Source: an uncultured Bacilli bacterium (lineage in GTDB: Bacteria; Bacillota_I; Bacilli_A; RF39; UBA660). Taken from it: DNA of 36,416 nucleotides. Positions 7,783-16,386 of the stretch are shown here, piece by piece. The position numbers were made by a program, and so were the translations under genes. Every line of letters starts with the position of its first letter. The stretch's first letter is position 1. The notes below the pieces were generated by a model, which saw only the letters and a program-made list of their open reading frames with translations, searched no databases and was not told the DNA's origin. The DNA lies in the NCBI GenBank assembly GCA_934090935.1, contig CAKOKD010000011.1:1-36416 (forward strand). Direction: 5' to 3'.

Positions 7783-9709
7783 AAATATTTTATTAACCAT
7801 TCTTGCATTTATGCCAACACTTGTATATGCATCATCTGGATCATTTGATATCCTTGGTGCAATTCTAATGGAAGCCTTTATAACAATTCATATGAGTCTT
7901 TTTTTTCTAGCACCAATTACAAACGTTTTCTCTAAAGAAGAAAACTTTAAAAAGAACTTCTTCAGACTTTTCTGTGCTAGAATTGCTTTTTTGCTTTTCT
8001 GTGATATATTTATAAGCCCAGATATCGCGATTGTCGACTTTATATTTTTATTTATAGGAGCTTTCATAATAGTACCAGTATCATCCTTGATAAAGAGAAA
8101 ATCGGCATGGAACTATTCTTTTAAAAAGACTAGCACTCCAACTGTCACAATTTCTAAAACAGAAGAATACACATGCGCAAACTGTAAAACACATGTAGAA
8201 AAAGAAGATTTGTTTTGTCCAAACTGTGGAATGCCTTTAAAAGGAAATAAAATTGCCGAAGAAACCTCTCCAGTTGTGAATTCCTTTGATTTTGATCCAA
8301 TATACTTTGAAAGTGAGGATAAAATGTTAGAAGAATTCTTAAAAAGAGAGATGGATAAAGCAAAAATAGATATGAATGAATCAATGATTCCTGAAAAAGT
8401 TAAAAAAAGAAAAAGTATAATGTTTATAATTCTAAGTTTATTAACATTTATTCTTATATCTCTAATATTTTTCCATGTAAATATTATTTACATACTTATT
8501 GGTTTGATTATAATGCTTATTTTATTTAAGAAATCATCATCATATAATCTTATAAGCTTCTTGAAAAAGGAAGTGAAGTCTCGCCCTGAAGAGGAAATAA
8601 GCAATATAGTTATGAATGTAAAATTATCCTTTGTTAAGGATACAACGAAACGTGTAATTTTAATAGGTGTACTTGTTTCTATCGCACTTTCGAGTGTCCT
8701 ATATATGAAGCCTCATATTCTTTATGAACCATTAAATGAAGGATATGCTGTTAGATTTTATACAGTTGGATTGACAAATTTTAAAAATGTAAAGATCCCT
8801 GAAAAGCATAATGGATCTTACGTTGTTGGTATTCGTGGTCAAGTATTTAAAAATATGTATTTTTTAAAAAGCGTAGAATTGCCAAATTCTATAACTGAGA
8901 TACGTGGTCAAGCATTTGAAAATGATTATTCTCTAGAAAAAATCAACATTCCAGAAAATTTAACATATCTAGGTGGAAGTGCATTTAAAAAATGTAAATC
9001 TCTAAAAAATGTTTATTTACCAGATACTTTGACATATATTGGAGGAGAAGCTTTTAAAGATGCAACAAAACTAGAAAGCATCAATTTACCTAAAAATCTA
9101 AAAGAGATTAGAGGAAACACTTTTGAAAATGATGCAAGTTTAAAAGAAATATCTATTCCAGATACGGTTTCAAGAATAGGTGGACATGCATTCTATGGAT
9201 GTAAGAAACTAAGTAAAGTTGAAATAAATGAACATAGTGAGCTAAATGAAATAGGTTCATCAGCATTTAGATTATGCACTTCTTTAGAAGAAATAACCAT
9301 ACCTTCATCAACTTCAGTAAACTCTAGAGCATTCAAAGAAAGTCCCACAAAGGTTAAAAAATACGGAGAACTAGATTATGGATCTTTAATTCAAACTAGT
9401 AACTATAAGAAGAAATCATTTGAATATATAAGAGTTGGAGAAACAATAAAAATAAGTCCAAATGAGAATTCAAAAACATCATTGATTGCAAGTGAAATAG
9501 ATGCACAAATTACTTTAAAAAGTATAAATATAACAGCGAATGGAAATGAATTTATACTTGAATATAAGGATTCAACGTCAACAAAAGAATTTAAGCTAAA
9601 CAAGAGTAATGCTTACTATAAACCAAATAGTAATATAGCTATAGAAGTATCAGCCAGTTATGTTTTCAATAGCTCATCAAGCATCTCATTAAATACTTAT
9701 TATAATTAA
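7769..9709 (+). CDS. Multi-pass membrane protein with zinc ribbon and BspA-type leucine-rich repeats
   Basis: A 646-residue protein. The order is: signal-like first helix with further hydrophobic helices (about 1-110), a zinc ribbon at about 130-150 with CANC and CPNC pairs, a membrane hairpin near 215-250, another helix near 290-310, then about seven LRR_5 repeats (about 330-540). The repeat unit has the pattern LxxIxxxAFxxCxxLxxIxLPxxL, for example in ITEIRGQAFENDYSLEKINI. A C-terminal beta-rich domain of about 100 residues follows. BspA-like repeats usually face outside the cell and bind host or other surface proteins; the ribbon would be cytoplasmic. The stop codon overlaps the ATG of the radical SAM gene (TAATG), so the two are translationally coupled. 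A role in anchoring or display of the modified product is inference. Confidence 0.82.
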   Translation: MKKYRNILLTILAFMPTLVYASSGSFDILGAILMEAFITIHMSLFFLAPITNVFSKEENFKKNFFRLFCARIAFLLFCDIFISPDIAIVDFIFLFIGAFIIVPVSSLIKRKSAWNYSFKKTSTPTVTISKTEEYTCANCKTHVEKEDLFCPNCGMPLKGNKIAEETSPVVNSFDFDPIYFESEDKMLEEFLKREMDKAKIDMNESMIPEKVKKRKSIMFIILSLLTFILISLIFFHVNIIYILIGLIIMLILFKKSSSYNLISFLKKEVKSRPEEEISNIVMNVKLSFVKDTTKRVILIGVLVSIALSSVLYMKPHILYEPLNEGYAVRFYTVGLTNFKNVKIPEKHNGSYVVGIRGQVFKNMYFLKSVELPNSITEIRGQAFENDYSLEKINIPENLTYLGGSAFKKCKSLKNVYLPDTLTYIGGEAFKDATKLESINLPKNLKEIRGNTFENDASLKEISIPDTVSRIGGHAFYGCKKLSKVEINEHSELNEIGSSAFRLCTSLEEITIPSSTSVNSRAFKESPTKVKKYGELDYGSLIQTSNYKKKSFEYIRVGETIKISPNENSKTSLIASEIDAQITLKSINITANGNEFILEYKDSTSTKEFKLNKSNAYYKPNSNIAIEVSASYVFNSSSSISLNTYYN

Positions 9710-11433
9710 TGAACTATAAATTTATACATCTATTATACGTCCCAACACTGGCTTGTAATATGGGATGTAAGTACTGTTATTTAGAGGATAATACAGTTAG
9801 TCAAGGAAGTATGAATCCCTTAAACACTTTAAAATATGCGGTTGATAAATTCAAAGAAAACAACGTTTTACCATTTAATATTTCTCTTCATGGTGGAGAA
9901 GTAACAACTCTATCCAAAGATGATTTTCACGATATAATTAAATATATAAGTGAATACTATAAAGAAAACAAAGATATAATTCAAGAGGCTGGATTTACAT
10001 TAGGTAATCCCCATATAAAAACCAATCTTTATAGCTTAGATAAGCATATTGATACTATAAAAAAATACAATGTTTCTGTTTCTGGAAGTTTGGATTTACC
10101 TTTTTCTCTTCATGATCAATTTCGTTTAACTAAAGGAAATCAAAAAACATTAGATAGGATATTAAAGAATATTGAACTTTTAAAAGATATACCAAATAAA
10201 AAGAAAGTATCAGCAACGATATTTAAAGAGCATTATGAACATATAGATGAAATAATCGAGGATATAAAATATCTAGATGAGCATACTTGTTTGGATATGA
10301 ATGATTTCAATTTTATGATCGGTTTTGATTACAACTCATGTGGACTATTGCATCCCATAACTGAAGATGAACAAGTAAAATTTTACAAAAAAATGCATGA
10401 AGTTTTTGATGGAACTTCACTAGATAAAGGAGTAAATGGCCCATGGTTTGATGAATTTGGACCCGGTTATTGTACCAACTGTGATAACTGTGGAGAAAAA
10501 TTTTTCTTGCTTGAAGTAAACGGAGATATTTATTCCTGTGTAAGAGGTCAAAAACATGAAGATTATTACTATGGAAATATCTTTAAAGATACAGTTGCAG
10601 ACATTTTAAATACTGCTCAAAATAAGATATTTTTAAATCATAATAAAAAGGGGTTTAACGATGACTGCTCAAAATGCAAATATCTTTATCTATGTAAAAC
10701 TGGATGCCCATTTGTAAAAAATACTTATGATGCCAATAAAAGCTATACATGTAAACTACAGCTTCAAATGTATCATGACCGCGGATATGAAGAGGATAAA
10801 TATAATGATGAAACTGTATATGGTTATTTAAATAAAATGCGTGTAATCGATCAAAGTACTTATCTTCCAGAAAATCAAAACAAAACTCTTTTAGATTTAA
10901 TTAACAAGGATAAGAGATTAAAATATATCTATGATGATTCTTCTTTTATTCTTGATGTTGATGGAATAGAATATAATTTATCATCTCAAATATTAAAGAA
11001 AAATCGTGATATAATTTATATAACAAGAAAATCAAAAATTAGAATCTATATGAAAAAAAATATGATTTTAGAGGAATGTGATTATCCTGAAAACAATGCT
11101 TTATATATTATGATTTTAAGTGGAAATCTTGTAACATATGGAGATGAAGAAAGAGAAAAACAAAGACATATAAATACAACCCAAATATATAAAGGTGTAC
11201 TTGATCGAATCGAATGTGATAAAAAAGATTTTTACATGTACGATATAAGCAATTTAATACATGAATATGCATACGATTATGCAAAAGTAAACCCAAACAA
11301 TATTTTCTTTACAACAACTTCTTTAAGAGAATATCATTATCTAAAACAAAAAAACAATGCATATTATCATTTAGAAGCAATCAATTTACCATTTCAAAAT
11401 ATGGAATTTATTTATATAGATGAGGAGATATAA
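9709..11433 (+). CDS. Radical SAM/SPASM peptide-modifying enzyme
   Basis: A 574-residue enzyme. The radical SAM cluster motif CxxxCxxC is C16, C20, C23 in LACNMGCKYCYLED. A SPASM domain follows with C255, C258, C261, C277, then the canonical CX2CX5CX3C at C320, C323, C329, C333, and C348, which should bind auxiliary iron-sulfur clusters. Residues about 380-574 form an extra C-terminal domain that I cannot assign; it may recognise the substrate. SPASM enzymes of this kind modify peptides (thioether, C-C bonds) or mature sulfatases. The next gene starts 2 bases after the stop and encodes a small protein with a low-complexity tail, a candidate substrate. Sulfatase maturation is less likely because no sulfatase is nearby. 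It is coupled by TAATG to the LRR gene. Confidence 0.9.
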   Translation: MNYKFIHLLYVPTLACNMGCKYCYLEDNTVSQGSMNPLNTLKYAVDKFKENNVLPFNISLHGGEVTTLSKDDFHDIIKYISEYYKENKDIIQEAGFTLGNPHIKTNLYSLDKHIDTIKKYNVSVSGSLDLPFSLHDQFRLTKGNQKTLDRILKNIELLKDIPNKKKVSATIFKEHYEHIDEIIEDIKYLDEHTCLDMNDFNFMIGFDYNSCGLLHPITEDEQVKFYKKMHEVFDGTSLDKGVNGPWFDEFGPGYCTNCDNCGEKFFLLEVNGDIYSCVRGQKHEDYYYGNIFKDTVADILNTAQNKIFLNHNKKGFNDDCSKCKYLYLCKTGCPFVKNTYDANKSYTCKLQLQMYHDRGYEEDKYNDETVYGYLNKMRVIDQSTYLPENQNKTLLDLINKDKRLKYIYDDSSFILDVDGIEYNLSSQILKKNRDIIYITRKSKIRIYMKKNMILEECDYPENNALYIMILSGNLVTYGDEEREKQRHINTTQIYKGVLDRIECDKKDFYMYDISNLIHEYAYDYAKVNPNNIFFTTTSLREYHYLKQKNNAYYHLEAINLPFQNMEFIYIDEEI

Positions 11434-11435
11434 AA

Positions 11436-11792
11436 ATGAAAGAAGAAGCAAAAACATATGATGATCTTATTAGAAAGAAAAGATGTGTTGATATCACTAA
11501 TTATTATGAATTAACAGAAGAAAATTTAGAAATAGTTTATAATTTCTTAAAAGACAATAAGGATGGTTCCATAAAGGGTGGATATAATAGTCTAGTGCTT
11601 ACAAGCAAAAACAATCAAATGCAAGTAGTACCAGCAAAAAAGATATCATACTCAATAGATGGCTTAATTGTTACTAATAAGTTATTTAGAATCATACCTC
11701 ATTATACCCCATCAAGCGGTGGATACTCCAGTGGTGGTTCTTCATCAAACAATAACAACAATAATAATAACAATAACAATAATAACAATTAG
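11436..11792 (+). CDS. Small protein with Gly/Ser/Tyr and poly-Asn tail, candidate radical SAM substrate
   Basis: A 118-residue protein without recognisable family. Residues 1-90 could be a folded leader or recognition domain. The tail reads PHYTPSSGGYSSGGSSS and then 14 consecutive Asn up to the stop codon. The Asn codons are a mixture of AAC and AAT in no simple order. The start ATG 11436 has AGGAG inside the end of the radical SAM gene. The stop codon TAG is part of the next gene's ribosome binding site TAGGAGG, so the gene is locked into the operon. Its position behind a SPASM enzyme and its Gly-rich, Asn-rich end fit a RiPP precursor. The alternative is a structural protein with a disordered tail. 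No double-Gly cleavage site or protease gene is visible. Confidence 0.7.
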   Translation: MKEEAKTYDDLIRKKRCVDITNYYELTEENLEIVYNFLKDNKDGSIKGGYNSLVLTSKNNQMQVVPAKKISYSIDGLIVTNKLFRIIPHYTPSSGGYSSGGSSSNNNNNNNNNNNNNN

Positions 11793-11800
11793 GAGGATTT

Positions 11801-12811
11801 ATGGCTTTTATAGTTGATGAATTTAAAAAGAAAAAGCTTGATAAATATAGAATAAACATAGAAACTACTTATATTCAAGGTAATGGCTTTTTGGTAAGAA
11901 ACACTGATAATAAAAAGAATGATGATATAACAAATGGCATAAGAGTAAAAAAGGATTACTATATGAATGGAAAAAAGGTTCATACAGAAAATAACTTTGA
12001 TTCAAGAATAACTTATACATTTATATCAAAAGATTTATTAGATGAAAACTTTAAATGTGTAAACTGTGGAATGTCTTCTGATCTATCCACTTTTATAGAT
12101 GGATGTCCTTACTGTGGAACTAACTACAATCTTGAATATACAGATAAGGATTTAGGGAGCAAATACCATTATGATTTAGTTTTAAAAAGCAATACTTATA
12201 GAGTTATTACAGGTATAATCGATTTAATAATAAGTTTAATTTTATCTTTTTTCTATATTAAAACTACATCAAGAACTTTCAACTCATATGATATATCTAA
12301 AATATTTATATTTGGTTTCATTTTATCCTTACTACTATATTATATATTCTATTTAATTGATGCATATTTTGTAATTGGACCAATAAGAAGGTATAAAGAA
12401 AAAGAAAATAGAAAACAAGAAGAGTTTTGGAAAAGAACCAATATTGATAAAAAAACTTTTTTTAATAATTTAAACTATGAAATAAAAAAGAAATATTATA
12501 GTATTGAAGATATAATTGATTACGATATCTTAGATTACGATAGATTTACAAATTATGAAGAAAATAACAAACTTCATGTAAAAGTAAAGGTATATTTAAG
12601 AGTAGTATATTTAATAAATGGTAAGATAAAATCTAAATATATTAAAGATGAATTTATTTTAGTAAAACAAGATAATCATGAAAATATAGAAGCAGGAACA
12701 AACATGATAAGATGTACTCATTGTGGAACAACATTAAATGTAAATGATGATAAATGTTCATACTGTGGAAACAAAATAAAATATTATCAAGAATGGATAC
12801 TTGAAAAGTAA
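11801..12811 (+). CDS. Membrane protein with two zinc ribbons
   Basis: A 336-residue protein. A first zinc ribbon lies at about 85-107 (CVNC and CPYC), two membrane helices at about 138-155 and 165-190, a Lys/Glu-rich cytoplasmic stretch, a beta-rich region at about 255-295 and a second zinc ribbon near the C-terminus (CTHC and CSYC), ending KYYQEWILEK. The part after the helices resembles in outline a Tim44-like domain, but this is weak. It starts with a perfect AGGAGG site. As the last gene of the operon before a terminator, it likely works with the LRR/zinc-ribbon protein and the radical SAM enzyme at the membrane. No function is known to me. Confidence 0.75.
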   Translation: MAFIVDEFKKKKLDKYRINIETTYIQGNGFLVRNTDNKKNDDITNGIRVKKDYYMNGKKVHTENNFDSRITYTFISKDLLDENFKCVNCGMSSDLSTFIDGCPYCGTNYNLEYTDKDLGSKYHYDLVLKSNTYRVITGIIDLIISLILSFFYIKTTSRTFNSYDISKIFIFGFILSLLLYYIFYLIDAYFVIGPIRRYKEKENRKQEEFWKRTNIDKKTFFNNLNYEIKKKYYSIEDIIDYDILDYDRFTNYEENNKLHVKVKVYLRVVYLINGKIKSKYIKDEFILVKQDNHENIEAGTNMIRCTHCGTTLNVNDDKCSYCGNKIKYYQEWILEK

Positions 12812-12830
12812 CAATTTGTTACTTTTTTTT
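12804..12830 (+). terminator. Terminator closing the radical SAM operon
   Basis: AAAAGTAACA at 12804-12813 pairs with TGTTACTTTT at 12817-12826 and runs into Ts to 12830. Confidence 0.85.
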
Positions 12831-12891
12831 AATACCTTTAAATTATTTACACATAATAAAAATGAATATACAAAACACAACTAAAATGTTG

Positions 12892-12991
12892 TATAATATA
12901 AGAAGAAAATAGGAGAACAAAATAAAAAAGACGACAAAAGTAATGTAAAACAAAATAATGCCCTTGAAAATCGGGGGGGGTATTATAAAAT
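12892..12991 (+). promoter_or_regulatory. Leader of the variable surface protein gene with a G8 tract
   Basis: A TATAAT at 12892-12897 marks one possible promoter. Further down, TTGAAA at 12964-12969 and TAAAAT at 12986-12991 are 16 bp apart, and eight consecutive G residues (12973-12980) lie in this spacer. Loss or gain of a G would change the spacer length; 17 bp would be optimal. If the upstream promoter is used, the tract is in the 5' leader, 22 bases before the ribosome binding site AGGTGAG. Long G runs are otherwise nearly absent from this AT-rich window, so switching by slippage is plausible. Confidence 0.5.
12973..12980 (+). repeat. G8 homopolymer tract
   Basis: Eight consecutive G in a region of very low GC, upstream of a surface-protein gene. 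It is one of only two G runs of eight or more that I found in the window; the other is at 28729-28737. Confidence 0.85.
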
Positions 12992-13015
12992 AAAAATAGA
13001 TGAGGTGAGTTTAAG

Positions 13016-14422
13016 ATGAAGAAGAGTGCAATAATAGTTGTAATTGTTTTTATGCTTGGAATATCGGTTGCATATGCAGCAGATATAATATTAAGTGAAG
13101 AAGTATATTTCGATAATAAAAATTCAAATTTGAGTTCAACAAATGTACAAGACGCAATAGATGAAATAAATGAAAAAGTGTTGTTAACAAAATCATGTTC
13201 AAATAATGTAGCAGAACCAAAGTTAAGTGATGGATTAATACCAGTAACCATAAAAGATGATGGAACAGTAACATATGCTGATACAAGCAAGAAATGGTAT
13301 GATTATTGTAATAAAGTTTGGGCCAATGCTGTTGTTTTAAACGATGGTGCAAGTTATAAAGTAGGAGATACAATAAGTGAAAGTGACATACAATCATATT
13401 TTGTATGGATACCAAAGTATAAATATAAATTATGGAATACAGGAACAGCTTCTGAAAAAAATCATGAAATAGATATAATATTTGATACTAAAAACACGAC
13501 TGATGTTGAGGGAGTATCGTGTGCAACTCCTTTAACAAGTGGTAATTTAGGAAACTGTAAAAATGGCGAATATATGACACATCCAGCATTTATAAGTATG
13601 GATGTAAATGGATTTTGGGTAGGAAAGTTTGAAGTTGGGTTTAAAGGAGCAACAACAACTGCTACTGCTCAAGTAAATTCAAGCGATTCAACTAAAATAA
13701 TAGTAAAGCCAAATGTATATAGTTGGAGAAATATAACTGTATATAATGCTTTCATTGCAAGTTATAATTATAAAAGAGATGCAAACTCTCACATGATGAA
13801 AAACACAGAATGGGGAGCTGTAGCATATCTTTCACATTCCAAATATGGAACAAATAAAGAAGTGAACATAAATAATAATTCATCATATAAAACCGGATAT
13901 TCAGCACTTCTATCAACGAATCAACAAACATATCCAGGAACATATGGTGATGGAGCAACATTTAATCAAGCTTATAATACAACAACTGGTTATAAGGCGA
14001 CTACAACAGGTAATGTAAGTGGGATATATGATATGGCTGGTGGAGCACATGAATATATGGCATCTTATATAAGTGGTAAACCTGGTTCGAGTGGATTTAC
14101 TACTGCAACTCTTGCAAACTATGATGCTAAATATTTTGATGTATATAATGCATCTTCATCTATAAATTCTTATCAATATATGATTTTAGGAGATGCAACT
14201 GGAGAGATGGGACCATTCAAGAACTATCTAGACGGAGACAACAACTCTAGATGGCATAACAGTTGGTATGGCGACAATTCGGACTTCGTTGACTCTTCTA
14301 ACCCTTGGTTCCATCGAGGCGGCAGTTACTACAATGGCGTACTTGCAGGTCAGTTCTACTTCGGTAGGGACACAGGTGGTGTCTATTCGTACATCGGGTT
14401 CCGTATAGTTTTATCTCCATAA
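13016..14422 (+). CDS. Secreted FGE/C-type-lectin-fold surface protein with variable C-terminus
   Basis: A 468-residue exported protein. Residues 1-22 form a signal peptide or pilin-like N-terminal helix ending AYAAD. A stretch containing FDNKNSNLSSTNVQDAIDEINEK follows, a type common at the N-terminus of Bacilli surface proteins. From about residue 120 on it resembles the formylglycine-generating-enzyme (FGE/SUMF1) branch of the C-type lectin fold: FVWIPKYKYKLW, FWVGKFEVGF, TEWGAVAYLSHSKYG, IYDMAGGAHEYMA. The last 45 residues have RGGSYYNG, AG, FGRDTGG and IGFRIVL, the pattern seen in retroelement-diversified lectin folds. This end (from about 14205) is visibly GC-richer, with TTC, TAC and GAC codons where the rest uses TTT, TAT and GAT. 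It is likely a surface ligand-binding protein and not an enzyme. Start ATG 13016 has GAGGTGAG. Confidence 0.82.
   Translation: MKKSAIIVVIVFMLGISVAYAADIILSEEVYFDNKNSNLSSTNVQDAIDEINEKVLLTKSCSNNVAEPKLSDGLIPVTIKDDGTVTYADTSKKWYDYCNKVWANAVVLNDGASYKVGDTISESDIQSYFVWIPKYKYKLWNTGTASEKNHEIDIIFDTKNTTDVEGVSCATPLTSGNLGNCKNGEYMTHPAFISMDVNGFWVGKFEVGFKGATTTATAQVNSSDSTKIIVKPNVYSWRNITVYNAFIASYNYKRDANSHMMKNTEWGAVAYLSHSKYGTNKEVNINNNSSYKTGYSALLSTNQQTYPGTYGDGATFNQAYNTTTGYKATTTGNVSGIYDMAGGAHEYMASYISGKPGSSGFTTATLANYDAKYFDVYNASSSINSYQYMILGDATGEMGPFKNYLDGDNNSRWHNSWYGDNSDFVDSSNPWFHRGGSYYNGVLAGQFYFGRDTGGVYSYIGFRIVLSP
14206..14422 (+). other. Compositionally distinct variable-region-like segment
   Basis: By hand count, 87 of the 180 bases at 14221-14400 are G or C (48%), against 18 of 60 (30%) at 14101-14160 in the same gene. 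The reading frame stays open. Codons shift to TTC/TAC/GAC/GGC. The segment encodes the ligand-binding face of a C-type-lectin fold and ends in GGGTTCCG shortly before the stop, similar in style to the GC-rich homing end of retroelement variable regions. No reverse transcriptase or template repeat is in the window. Confidence 0.55.
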
Positions 14423-14438
14423 AATTTTTATATAAAAG

Positions 14439-14467
14439 AAACTTAACTAAATTAGTTAAGTTTTTTT
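14439..14467 (+). terminator. Terminator after the variable surface protein gene
   Basis: A 12-base inverted repeat (14439-14450 with 14452-14463) followed by a T run to 14467. In vivo the innermost pairs open to form the loop. Confidence 0.8.
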
Positions 14468-14525
14468 ATGATGTTATAGACCACAACAATGACATTATTT
14501 CTCATAAGATATATTAGGTGGTTAT

Positions 14526-16385
14526 GTGAAAATAATAGATAACTTAACTGTTGTTGTATACACAAGTGGCGAGTTAAAAACAGCGCTTGAAAATAATAAC
14601 GGATATACATATATTTACTTTGGCAGTGACATCACTTTATCAAGTGGAATAAATATTTCGGGAACTAAAAGTAATGTTACAATTGATGGAACTTATGAAA
14701 ACGTAAGATATCATTTTACTGACATGAAAAATTTAAGTGGTTCAAGTGCTATTCAAGCTGCTAATAAATTAATTCTAAATGTAACTGTAAAAAATATGGA
14801 CATAACTGGATATAACTATTATGGAGTTGTATATGTACCTGATGCATCAACCTATCAAAGTACGGTTGTAGAATATAATAATATTACTTATATCGGACCT
14901 CAGATTAGTTTTCATCCGTTTGGATTAACTAGATTTGTTGATTCAAATATAACCATTCAAGAAAATTATGCAGCTGGAAATGAAGTTGCCGAATGTAATA
15001 AAATTGAAATAGGTGGAAATACAACTATAATTCATAAGTCTACTGCTAATTCATCGTTTTGGTTCAGAAATTCCAATCCTAGTTTCACCGTATTAAAAAA
15101 TGCAAATGCAAGTTTTACAAGTATTTCAAGAGAATTTTTATATGGAGTAACTAATTTAACATTCACAATTGAAGAAAATGCTTCTTTTGAAATTACTACT
15201 AAAAATGGTTTTGCTTATGGAACTTTTGGAACATCAACTACTTTAATAGATAAAAATGCAAGCTTTAAGCTTACTCAAACTGCTTTAAATGGTGGATATT
15301 CAACATGGTATAGTTATGGAACAATTACTTTAAATGAAGATGCAAATTTAAGTATTATAAATGATTTTACTGGAGTTTCTTCTTCAACTTATAATATTAA
15401 CTTCCAAGGCTCAACTGCTGGCTTTATTTTAAACAATCCCAGATATGTTATTCTATATAATAAAGCTGCTAACATAATAAATACATCTACAACTACCAAT
15501 TTTGATTTTACTTTCTCTAGAATAAATCTTTTTAATAATGCGATAACAATAAGTGATAAAATATCTACATCAACTTTACCAACATATGCTTGGTATAAAG
15601 ATACGGATCTTTCAACTATAACTGGAACATTCAATTCAACAACCGCGACTATAAAAACCAACAATTTTACTGAAGAAGAACTCGCAAATCTACCAGATTT
15701 AAAGAATTTTATATTTGCAAACAAAAAGATACTTTCTATAGGTGATGCACCAATGAATATAAATCCCATAACTGATGAGTCAACTTCGATGAGTGGAAAA
15801 AGTATTTCTGATTCTTCCGTTTTGATACAATATGAAAGTGCCTCATCAGTATTGGATGCTGATGAATCTGGCCTTTTTACCTATAATTATGATACGCCTT
15901 TAGCAATAGGTGTAGTGGTAACATTCACTTCTAAAGAGAATAATAGTTTAGTTTATAAAACTAAAAAAGTGACAATTGTATATAGTGGTGAATTAACTAT
16001 TGATTCATATCCAGATATTATTAATTTTATTCTTAAGCCAGTAAGCACTGATCCTTTACTTTTAGAAAAATCAGAAGATATTGTAATTAAAATAACCGAT
16101 TCTAGAATATATAGTACTGATTGGAAACTTTATGCATCAATCAACAATGACTTAAAAGATGGAGAAAATACACTTCTAGATTCACTTGTATTTTTAGATA
16201 ATGAAGTGGTTAATGTTTTAACTACAAATAAAACTTTAGTATATCAAGGAAAAAGTAATGATGGTTCTACTTTAGAAACTGATGTAACATTTTTAAAAGA
16301 TGAAGGGATACTTGCAGCTATTAAAAACAATGTAGATATAAACAAAGTCTATACAACAACAATTATATGGACATTAGAAGAATAA
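14526..16385 (+). CDS. Pectate-lyase-like adhesive protein with WxL-type C-terminus
   Basis: A 619-residue protein. Residues about 1-330 have the repeated beta-strand texture of a parallel beta-helix (Pectate_lyase_5-like adhesive domain), with many short strands of the type ITLNEDANLSI and an early LKTALEN followed by YIYFGSDITLSSGI. The C-terminal part (about 500-619) has the two hallmarks of WxL cell-wall-binding domains: WKL in STDWKLYASIN and WTL in YTTTIIWTLEE at the very end. The start is GTG 14526 with AGGTGG upstream. No signal peptide is visible, which is odd for a WxL surface protein; no upstream in-frame extension was found that would supply one. It likely binds the cell wall and mediates adhesion if exported. 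Confidence 0.72.
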   Translation: MKIIDNLTVVVYTSGELKTALENNNGYTYIYFGSDITLSSGINISGTKSNVTIDGTYENVRYHFTDMKNLSGSSAIQAANKLILNVTVKNMDITGYNYYGVVYVPDASTYQSTVVEYNNITYIGPQISFHPFGLTRFVDSNITIQENYAAGNEVAECNKIEIGGNTTIIHKSTANSSFWFRNSNPSFTVLKNANASFTSISREFLYGVTNLTFTIEENASFEITTKNGFAYGTFGTSTTLIDKNASFKLTQTALNGGYSTWYSYGTITLNEDANLSIINDFTGVSSSTYNINFQGSTAGFILNNPRYVILYNKAANIINTSTTTNFDFTFSRINLFNNAITISDKISTSTLPTYAWYKDTDLSTITGTFNSTTATIKTNNFTEEELANLPDLKNFIFANKKILSIGDAPMNINPITDESTSMSGKSISDSSVLIQYESASSVLDADESGLFTYNYDTPLAIGVVVTFTSKENNSLVYKTKKVTIVYSGELTIDSYPDIINFILKPVSTDPLLLEKSEDIVIKITDSRIYSTDWKLYASINNDLKDGENTLLDSLVFLDNEVVNVLTTNKTLVYQGKSNDGSTLETDVTFLKDEGILAAIKNNVDINKVYTTTIIWTLEE

Positions 16386-16386
16386 G

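Noticed and set aside
11750..11789. Poly-Asn codons as a simple microsatellite
   Set aside because: AAC and AAT are mixed irregularly, so a pure repeat is not present; kept as a protein tail.
12847..13290. Minus-strand open frame over the start of the surface protein gene
   Set aside because: Low-complexity hydrophobic translation, no ribosome binding site, and it lies opposite a well-supported gene with signal peptide.
13050..13415. Minus-strand frame rich in Leu/His
   Set aside because: Composition is the mirror of the + strand codons; no start signal or family likeness.
13016..14422. Genuine formylglycine-generating enzyme
   Set aside because: No sulfatase nearby, no clear active-site Cys pair, and the lectin-like variable end with signal peptide fits a binding protein.
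14206..14422. A complete diversity-generating retroelement in the window
   Set aside because: No reverse transcriptase, accessory protein or second copy of the segment was found.
15389..15769. Minus-strand frame inside the WxL gene
   Set aside because: Shadow of the beta-helix coding frame; no supporting signals.
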